Source: Turbatrix aceti
Taxonomy: Eukaryota; Nematoda; Chromadorea; Rhabditida; Panagrolaimidae
Assembly (NCBI GenBank): GCA_963969345.1
Contig: OZ017768.1
Span: 8,518,718 to 8,582,717, forward strand
Direction of reading: 5' to 3'
Length of the DNA stretch: 64,000 nucleotides
Position 1 is the first letter of the stretch, and every line of letters begins with the position of its first letter. The position numbers were made by a program, and so were the translations under genes. The notes under the pieces are model-generated. The model had not been told where the DNA came from, made no database searches, and saw nothing but the letters and a program-made list of their open reading frames with translations. Shown in pieces: positions 55,421 through 64,000 of the stretch.

Positions 55421-56687
55421 ATGCTTTGCAAACAGCTTATTTTTTGGCAGTGGCCTTCCGAAAGTTACCTCTACGGTGTACTGGACGAGATCTACGATGT
55501 TTATTTGCCGTACTACCAAATTTTGTCAGTATTTTTTTGCATTTTTGGAACAATGAGCAACATTTTTGTTATTTTTATTTTTCTTCAAAAAGAACATCGA
55601 TCTGCTGTTAACTTTATTTTTGTGTGTATTGCTTTTTGGAATTGTGGTATTTTTATTGGAAATGTATTTCATAGAATGATGGCCTACAATTTTTATCCCA
55701 TATTCATGCATTCTTACGTTCTAATGTTTATTTCGTGGGTATTTTTTAACCTGAGAATACTTTCGTTCTTCGTTGCTACGTGGTTATACGTTTACCTTGG
55801 GGTCATCCGGGTAAAAATACTGACTTCGAATTTCGAACCAACAATGCGTCATTCCGTAGGCCATTGTATGTTGATCTTCGTATTTGTTTTTATTTTGAGT
55901 ATACCAACTTTTTTGGTGAGCAAAATAACAATTAGATTTGTTATCAATGACAAAAAGTATGTTTTTTTTTTAAAGGTTTATTCAAAAGTTCATAAATTTT
56001 AATCTTTTCAAAATTGTATTTACATAAAAACCACAACTAAATATATATATTTATTTCAGAATATATTATTTTCAAGATAACGAACTGTTTACTGCAAACC
56101 CGTGTTTTTACCAAATACATAGTTCCATATCAGCCGTTGTTTTCAAATTAATTCCTCTATTTTGCATAATTGTGATATCTGTAATCCTGATAAGAATTAT
56201 GATTGCCTTTGATAGGCAACACAAAAAACTGACGCTACAACCAGCTGCTATTTTTAAATTAACGTCGACCACAAAGGTAGAGAAAAAAATTAAAACTACA
56301 CAGCTGTTGCTGGCAATCATGGTATTATACATTGTATTAGAATCTCCGCAAGCGATTACGTTTGGAATCACTGCTATTAGTTCGTATGAATTTAGGGACA
56401 ATATTTTGGTAAATCTGGGTAATTTTATTGATTCATTAGCACTTATTCATGCTTCAACGTCATTTTTCATATACTGTGGAATGAGTATGGAGTTCCGACA
56501 GGTAAGAACCCCATGATTTATTTTGTAAATGATAAATAGTATAAGTTTTCAGGCGTTCATTGAAGTTACTAAAAAACATAATAAAATTTTAATTGCTGTG
56601 CTTTTCATTTCTGTAATAGTTATGTGCTTAAGCGTGATTTTTATCCCACCAATAACCTACGACTTTTTAAATCTTGACGGCGAATAG
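55421..56687 (+). CDS. Rhodopsin-type GPCR (SRW/FMRFamide-receptor like)
   Basis: Exons 55421-55956, 56060-56501 and 56553-56687, consistent phases, give 370 aa. The start MLCKQLIFW is the first in-frame ATG. Helix 1 and its exit (FGTMSNIFVIFIFLQKEHRSAVNF) and helix 6 (KTTQLLLAIMVLYIVLESPQ) resemble FMRFamide-type peptide receptors and the nematode SRW group; the ESPQ after helix 6 corresponds to their E-x-P motif. TM7 with NLGNFIDSLALIHASTSFFIYCGMS is typical. Unusually, the third exon adds a further hydrophobic stretch (ILIAVLFISVIVMCLSVIFIP). Ligand unknown. Confidence 0.75.
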
Positions 56688-56775
56688 CCCCGGTAGTGGT
56701 TTAAGCGCCAGACTATCGCGGTACTCACGACACTCGATACCCTTAAGGGTGAATTCGCGATGGCCATCGGTAATG
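56688..56775 (+). mobile_element. Possible tRNA-like SINE head
   Basis: GGTAGTGGTTTAAGCGCC resembles an A box, and AAGGGTGAATTCGCG a degenerate B box, about 50 nt apart as in tRNAs with a long variable arm. It starts directly after the GPCR stop codon. Neither the acceptor stem nor the B box is intact, so it is not a functional tRNA gene. Tentative. Confidence 0.3.
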
Positions 56776-57256
56776 TATAAACATCATCGGAATCTTATTA
56801 TGATGTTTATTATGTGAACTTGATACCCACTATTTGAGTTTGGCATTAAATAAATGTAAAAAAATTATATAGGTCTTTTTAAAAAGTCTTTTGAATCACT
56901 TTTATTGAGAACATGTAAAAAAGAGAAATTTAAGCTCAAAAATCATTACTATTTTTCCCATCATAAATCAAGCTTCCTGATATCCAATATCTGAGTTTGA
57001 GCATTGAGAAATTAACAGAACAGTTAATTCAAGATGTTTTTGTTGGATTTTGATCTCGTGCTGTCGACAAGCCGTGTTATCATGGGGCCAATTTGTTAAC
57101 AAGGCAAAAAAAAGAATGATAAAAAATTGTTATCATTCCTACTATATTCATAAATATATGCATTAAAATTGAATCACTTAACGTTCGTTTTCTAGCAATT
57201 GTGTGATAAGAACTTCCTACCGAAAAATTGTTTCCGTTTTACCATTTAGACACAAA
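56776..57256. other. Intergenic, no gene seen
   Basis: AT-rich region before the EGF-receptor-like gene. No motif recognised. Confidence 0.4.
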
Positions 57257-59277
57257 ATGTCGTGGCAAGGAGTACTGAAATTTACATGGATCTCACTTGG
57301 ATTTGTGCTGTTGATGCTGATGGATAAAACATTGGCTTCACAAAAAGTTTATTCTATCAAGCCCGATGAGTCAACGAAAGTTATCAAACGTGAGTTTATC
57401 CAAAAAAAATTAAAAAAATTCACCACTTTTTTAAAAGTTAAAATTTTTTGTCAAATGTTTCCTTGAACTTTCTTCCTTGAAACATAGTAAATTTTTAGAT
57501 TGCGAAGGCACGTCATTCGGCCGTTCAGTGAAGGGACTGCTCACCAGCCATTACAAATTTTACAGCAGGTTTTACCAGAATTGTACCGTAATCCAAGGAA
57601 ACCTCGAACTCACGCACATTCTGCCCGAGGACATCCATGAGCTGGATTTCTACAACGAGACCCTACCCAACGGAACTATTGTTCAACGCAATAAACAACC
57701 TTTTTGGTTTCTGAAAGACGTCGAGGAAATTACCGGATACCTATTGATTTTCTATGTCAACACCAAGAAAATCGAATTACCCAAGCTAAAAGTTGTGCGA
57801 GGAAGAACTCTGTATGACGGCGCGGCAATCACAATTAGTGCTACTTCAATCGAGCAACTTGTTATGCCAAACTTCAGGGCGGTGCTCAAAGGCAACATTT
57901 CTTTGACTCGTAAAAATAATCAGCTTTGTTACTTTGCAAAGAGCATTTTGCATTCTGAATTTTTTGAAAATTATTCGACTCAAAAGTTGTTAGATGGAGT
58001 AACAAATGAAACCTGTCCAAGTTTTTTGAAATGTCATTCGTTTTGCGGCGGTAATCATTGTTATGGACCTGGACCAGATGAATGCCAACAACGTAAGTTT
58101 TTAAAAAAACAAATAAATATTCGTGGTAAGACAAAATGTATTTTTTTTATTTTTTGTAACGGAAATTGAATCCATTTTCCGTCATTTGAACGTGCAACAA
58201 AGAAAATAGAAAATTTTGTATTTTGTTTTTACAATATTTTTTTCCAAACGCATTTTTCCAGTGTACCGACAAAACTGCCCCGGATGTGACACATGCTTTG
58301 AAAAAACCCTGCCCGATAACAGCACGACCAAGCATTGCTGTGATTCGGAATGCGCCGGAGGCTGCACTGACACCGGTCCAAAGAATTGCATCGCCTGTAA
58401 GAATTATCGTCAAGATGACACATGCGTTCCCGAATGCAACGGTATCAATGTGTACAACAAGAGGACGTTATCGCTTGTTCGGCGACCTAAAAACAAAATT
58501 CGATATTATTATGACGATTTTTGTGTAAAAGCGTGTCCTCCAACGACTTTAATTAAGGGCAAGTATTGCGTGGTCAGCTGTCAGAAAGGCTACTTCCGGA
58601 ACATCGATGTTGATTCTCAAAAGTGTATTCGTTGTAAGAACGGTGTCTGTCCAAAAGGTCAGAGATATTTTTTGGAAAACATCTAATCATAAAAAAATTT
58701 AGTCTGCACAGTAGAAGGATTTCTCACAACTGATATTTTGCGAAACCTTAAAAATTGCACCGAGATTAATGGAAGCATTCAAATCCTAGCCCACCTATTC
58801 AGCGAAAAACATTTTTCCCTATCTCTGCTAGACAACCTTCGAAGTGTCAAAATTGTGAATGGACACGTCCTAATTCAAGGCGGACACAATGTACATCCGG
58901 AGATGCTTCAAAGCCTGTCATTTTTAGAAAATCTCAAGATTATTGACGGTCGTGAACTGGCCCTGAACAGCGCGCTTTACATTCAGGGGTTGCCCGAGCT
59001 TACCGAACTTGGCCTCAAAAGTCTCGAACGCATTGGCGCCGGCCGTGTGGTTATACTCCATAACCCTAAACTATGTTTTGGAGATTCTATTAAATTGACC
59101 AACATGACAGGCTTCAAAGATCTTCTATCTTTAATCAGGAGCAACGTTTCTTCGGATTTCTGCGCAAAGTATAACTTTATCTGTGACGAGTCCTGCGAAC
59201 CCCGATGCCAATTGCTGGGGTCGTTGCCGAACTTACAATGTCTACAAGGGCAACAAAATCGATGTTCATATCTCTGA
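57257..59277 (+). CDS. Secreted EGF-receptor-like ectodomain protein
   Basis: Exons 57257-57389, 57499-58092, 58262-58657 and 58703-59277, all phase 1, give 565 aa. A signal peptide is at 1-27 (WISLGFVLLMLM core). Receptor L domain 1 spans about 45-185 (VIQGNLELTHI, EITGYLLIFYV, KLKVVRGRTLY). A furin-like Cys-rich region spans about 195-375 (CHSFCGGNHCYGPGPDEC, CDSECAGGCTDTGPKNCIAC). L domain 2 spans about 378-540. The protein ends soon after, with CDESCEPRCQ and no transmembrane helix, no second Cys-rich region and no kinase. The order equals the ligand-binding part of LET-23/EGFR, so it could bind EGF-like ligand as a soluble decoy. A related first exon follows at 63788. Confidence 0.88.
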
Positions 59278-62200
59278 AAACAAAGATTAATATCATATTT
59301 TTAATAATGTTTTTTGTCATGTCCTTTAAAATGATATTACGGTAATGACAAAAATTTATGAACACGACTTCAAATGAAATCAACATCAGTTTTTGCAGTT
59401 TCCGACTTTCCTGCTCGACAATTTTTTTCCGTAATTTTTTTGGTAAAAAAAGTAAATTTGTAAATGAATTTTGATGTTTTGACATTGTATCTACGAACGG
59501 TAAAAAAGGCAGTTATTTACGCTGTGTGAGGCCATGAACGAACACAGAATCGTTTAAATCCCAGCAGGAGACTCACATTCGTCGACGATGATGACTCGTG
59601 CAAGTTGCAACATTTCTTGTTGCCTCACTTTGCTCCTTATCACTGTTTGGAATCGTTGCGCAGGCAATTGGCTTCGAAGCGGAAGTGTGTCTCTTCGCTG
59701 CTCACCTCGCTGTGCGCGCGGAGTTTTTATGACCTGCTTTGTTTGTTGGCTGCGATTTTTTAGACAAGTCATGTTTTTAGGAAGGTGAGGGAAATGTACC
59801 GGAGGCGGTTTACCTCAGCCAACTGATTTTTTTGGCATTTGTGGGCGACGAAGAACGAAGAAAGAAAAAAGAAAAATCTTTGGACGACTGTTTTGATTTC
59901 TCTTTGCATAAAAAAATATTTATTTTGAGTGTGTGCCCTGCCGCCGGCTTTCAAAAGGTCAGCGCTGCCTGCGCAAGAAAAGCGTAATGACTTTTCCTTT
60001 CACTGCTAACGACTTTTTGAGCGATCATTTGGGCTCTTGGCGGAGGGTGCTAATGACCAACGTTCGACGTCCATCGTCCGTCGTCTGCCAGACGCCACTT
60101 TTTGTTCACTCGGAGCACCTAGGCATCGTAATGACTAGCTTGATTGCTTTTTTCGGTGATGCTTGCTTTTTTGATCTCGACTGTGGCCGCGTGTGTTCAC
60201 GCTAACCATCCGTTTACCTTTCCATTTTTCATGGAGGATTTTTTTTGATGTTGCGTGAATCATTTTTGTTTTTTGGCCTCCGTAAAAAGTGCAAAGGTAA
60301 GTCTTTCGCTTTTTTTTGTCTGTTTAACGGCCAGTCGTTGGGTATGAAAAAAACTGCTGAAATTTTGTTAACTCCAATTTTTTTGCGGTTACCAGGTGAA
60401 AGCTCTTGAACGCCAGCTAGGTAACAAAAATGGCTGTCTGCAAACGCATCAATAAACCTTTTTATCCCCAATCCTCAGTTCCTGACGGATGAGTTCGTTT
60501 GACACTTTTGCAACAGTAATTTGTCTTTTCTTTTACCTGCCAACCTAGGTTGACACCTGACCGGTTTTTGCGTAAAACTACCTCACTTCGTCAATTGTTT
60601 CTTTTTTTGGTGACCGCCCTGGGAAAAATGTGTATGCCGTGCCGATGAATGTGTTTTTCTCAACTTTGGAGCACTTTGGAGCCGTCCTTTTGGTCAGTTT
60701 TTTTTTGTTTTAGTCTGTCGAAGAAGTGAGTAAGTCACTTTTTTGACAGAAAAACAGATTGATTGAGTGACTGAATCACCTTGATTATGTAGTTTTTTTG
60801 TTTTTTTCTGACGCTTTGAATCACGGCGAACGACCTTTTGTTTCTTTTCTTTTTCAGTCCGGTTTCCTGTCTGTTTTTTTATACAATCAGGAATATTTTT
60901 AGCGTCAGTTAATTTTCTTTCTGCTAAAAAAAATTGATCGAGTTTTTTTTTAATTTTGTTTTGTTCTTGTAAATATTTCCGGTCTGGTTCATCATAAAAA
61001 AACTAAAAATGAATAAGTATTTTTCACAGGTCAGTTGATGACCGACAACACCAACTTGATGCGTTTCGTCCTTGCTTTTCTCCACAGAGGTGCCATTTTA
61101 CGATTTTTTGCGCAACGCGATAACTAACTTCATGGCTATTATTATTCATTGTTGACACGGGCGCAAGAGAAAGGAGAAATTATCGGCGGAAGAGATTTAG
61201 ATAGTGAGTCTTCGGAGATCGGTGCCATTGACAGTAACTGGATTAGTGTCACATTCGTCGATGAAAGAGGGGTGCAAGGTGATTTGGTGCACACCTGTAG
61301 AATGTGTGAATGAATCACCGGACGTGCGTCAGATTTCCGGTAAGATCATATAGTTTATGCCGTCAATCCGGTTATTCCAAAGTTTAAAAAAATTTAAAAA
61401 CGCGGACGATAAAAAATAAAAATTTCTTTCAATATAATTTTTTATTTAAAACAATTATTTTTGTTTAAAAAATCAGAAAATGACGGTTGCCTCAAAAAAA
61501 CGAGATCAATAAAATTTTTATAAATATCAGTTTAAATTTTTTTTTTACCATTTTTTAAACCAAAAAAAACGTTTTTTTTTCAGTTTGCAAAATCGATAGA
61601 TGCTATAAAATTGAATCATTTAACGGCCAATTTTGTAGTAATGTCACTGTTTTTTTGTTCGCCTGACAAAATTATCGCTCCTTTGTTTTTTGCAACCCGT
61701 AAAAAAATACTAAAAAACTCAGCGCGGGTTCTGTTGTCGTCTTGTCCTCCCCGTTTTTTTTCCGAGTCGTTAAACTCACATCTCCTTCTTGGTGCCTCAA
61801 AATATGGTTTTTCGCACTTTTTAATCACCGTACCCAAAGTATGCTTGCCTGATGTATAAAATTTTATACATTATACATTTTTTTTATTTTTCACAGCAAT
61901 GTGCCAATAAAGTGCTCGCCACTTTTTGGCTTTCACCGATTTATGACATCCTGAGTAGGGGGATCCTTTCTCGATCCCGGTGACTTTGGGTTCAAGTGCC
62001 CCGGCTGGCGGCGTGCCGGAGCGGTGCGAAGGCGGCGGCTTAGCGATGGACGAGGCGCCGGCCTGCCAGGGAGCGATCAAGGACGACGCTGCCTCTACCG
62101 CCGGTCGACGAACGAACAAACGAACGAATGACTTTTCCATACTTCTTGTCGGCTTCCGTTTCCGTCGGTTTCTCTTTTCGTGTACTAATGCTGATATTTG

Positions 62201-63787
62201 TTGTCTATTTTTCTTGACTGTTCGAAACAATGTTCAAAACAATTGACAGACTCCCAGGAAAATGTGTAAAATGTGCATTGCAAAAAATTTTTCTGGAAAA
62301 AGGTTCTTGTCTGCTTTCAGAAATTTTTTTCATTGTCAAAAGAACTTCCATAATTTACTCTTTTTTGGTCGTGAAAATTTTTTTGCTTGTTTGGAAGTTC
62401 CACAATTTCAGAAACCCGATCCCCAATTCCATTAAGAATTTTGTTTGATGGTTGGTTTTTCCGTTGTACCAACAAATGTGCGTTCCAAGTTGAGTTAAGT
62501 CATGCCGGAAAGCTATTAGTAGCCGTAACCGATGCCGACCGCCATGAGCTAATATTTTCAACCTTGTTTCCTTGTTTTTTACAAACAATTTCCTTTTTGA
62601 ATATTTTTAACAGGAAAAGTAAATTTTTCCTTCTTCTTTGCTTGTATGTATAGTGATCAAATAACATTCATTCCTTTTGATCATTCATTTCATTCTGAGT
62701 GAGTTTTAATTTTACAGACCTCAGAAGGTGTAGCTAATCCCGACGTGAAGCTTCTAATAAAGCATACGCATGCATGTGTCTGTGCGCATTCGTTTACGTT
62801 CATTTTTGAGACAATTGCAGAAACAAGCATTTATGTATACTCACATTCAGTCAGTCGTCACCGTGCCTGTTTTCACTCACATGAGCTAACGTCGAAAAAT
62901 TCACAAGTCCTTTTTTGTCTTGCGTAAACAGATCGTCTGCGTCGTGCAAGTTGATAAGAAGCGATTCAAGAAACCTAAAACAGTGAAAATTTTTTGTTGT
63001 TGAGCAAAAAATTAAAGATAATTATTTTCGTAAATGATAAAATTTATTTAGCAATTGAAAAAATTGGAAATTAAAAATCATTAGTTTTTTTTCACACAGT
63101 CGATATAAAGTTCAAAAGGTCAATTGTTGGCAAATGTGTCAGAGATTACATGTAAAGTCAAAAAGTGCAAGATAAGCGTTTTCTAAGTTTTCCAAACGCT
63201 TAGCTGGTTTTTAGAGATCGTTAAAATCGCACCAATACCCAAAAATTCATGTTTATTCAATCGATAACGGCGCCAGGTGTTAGAGCGATTATCGCTTTCC
63301 TCGATAGCGACATAACCCTGTACCTTGGTTCTACGGGGTCACCGGAAAAACCTGTCGACAAGAAAACAGAAAACTGACATACGGCATCACGGGTCAATTG
63401 TGGTGATAAAGCCCGAAACTGCATGCATGAAGGATAGCGAGCTTCTCGGTTTGTGTTGAGAACCAGGCTTTATTTTTCCCCGCTATCTCCGTCTTCTTTT
63501 TTTTGTTGATATGACGATTGTCGAACTCGCATGCAGCAGTCTCTGATGATCGTGGTGAGCAATCTCCTACACGGAGCCGTGTGTTTTGGCGGGCTGGCTG
63601 GGAATCGATGCTTACGCGACAAGTTGTCCGTGCAAATATCCAACAGTGCTTGTTTTTTTTCCATTTGCTCAATTTAACACTTAGCGTTTCGTTTTATACA
63701 GTTAGTTGAAGACGGTTACTGACTGCCGTGATTTTACTGTTTGGATGTTTTTTTGGGGCAGAGTCACAAATCCTTATTTTTAGAAAA
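59278..63787. other. Long intergenic region before a second EGFR-like gene
   Basis: 4.5 kb without a supported gene. GC-rich islands occur at about 59580-59800, 59935-60200 and 61970-62110 in otherwise AT-rich DNA, with repeated TTTTTTTG-type runs. It may hold the promoter and 5' UTR of the gene starting at 63788. I see no paralog or transposon ends. Confidence 0.4.
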
Positions 63788-63986
63788 ATGACTCGACGGG
63801 TGGTATGGATATCAATTTGGACGGCCATTGGATTTTTGCTTCTTGGGATAATTGATCATGTATCAGCAGCACAAAAAATACCTTCTAATATCAAACAGTT
63901 TTCTCCAATGATGCAGCTTCCAAAGACCCGGAAGGTTATCACAGAAGAGATCGTCCGACCTGATGGGTCTAGAAAACTTTATAGAT
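63788..63986 (+). CDS. First exon of a second EGFR-like gene (partial)
   Basis: A 66-residue exon with a signal peptide (WISIWTAIGFLLLGIIDHVSA), then KIPSNIKQF and a polar segment ending SRKLYR. It ends in a phase-1 GTGAGT donor. The signal-peptide core (WIS-x-G-F-x-L), the AxQK after it and the intron phase match exon 1 of the gene at 57257, though this exon is 22 codons longer. The rest lies beyond the window, so whether it is the full receptor (LET-23 type) or another truncated ectodomain cannot be told. Confidence 0.7.
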
Positions 63987-64000
63987 GTGAGTTTGGATTT

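Overview
The window looks like nuclear DNA of a nematode. The genes are split by short introns that start GTAAGT or GTGAGT and end in TTTTCAG. Many start codons sit a few bases after a TTTCAG, as expected for spliced-leader trans-splicing or a 5' UTR intron. Two genes are serpentine receptors of types that are abundant in nematodes. The species cannot be named from the sequence.

Region 1 (about 0.9-35.7 kb) is an accessory cluster. It holds nine related genes, plus one eroded relic, encoding proteins of about 280-330 aa that resemble Tribbles pseudokinases. Each has the same architecture: exon 1 of about 470 nt, a phase-2 intron directly after a KFVQ-type catalytic-loop motif, and an exon 2 core of 371 nt in most copies. 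A variable C-terminal tail exon follows in several. Residues needed for catalysis are replaced (HRD by FRD, DFG by NPF, no VAIK lysine), while APE, DVWSFG and the late RPT are kept. After most of these genes, usually in convergent orientation, sits a tiny gene for a disordered protein of about 30-115 aa. These share the motif [FY]-x-E-[DP]-[MVI]-S-[NG]-x(3)-[YA]-P-[TP]. I treat the pseudokinase plus small-protein pair as the duplicating unit and the best candidate for an undescribed system. One Str-superfamily chemoreceptor lies inside the array (25.5-26.8 kb).

The same region is full of transposons. A LINE family is present as one internally deleted copy and several 5'-truncated copies. There are non-autonomous hAT elements with 8-bp target duplications, a long fold-back element, and a 4.4 kb TIR element that splits one small gene and carries a nested element and head-to-head tRNA-derived SINEs.

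Region 2 (37.3-48.6 kb) is a block of conserved genes: a CHIP/STUB1 ubiquitin ligase, a LEM2-like protein without a LEM domain, a MAD3/SAN-1 checkpoint protein, a d4/DPF chromatin protein divergent from it, and a full LEM2 protein. The two LEM2-like genes are on the same strand and flank the SAN-1/DPF pair.

Region 3 (48.6-64 kb) is accessory again. It has a second, larger fold-back element and three copies of an LRAT-like gene (one frameshifted, one with the presumed catalytic Cys replaced by Ser, one fragment). A peptide-receptor-like GPCR (SRW/FMRFamide type) follows. Last come a secreted protein equal to an EGF-receptor ectodomain without membrane anchor or kinase, and the first exon of a second gene of that type running off the window.
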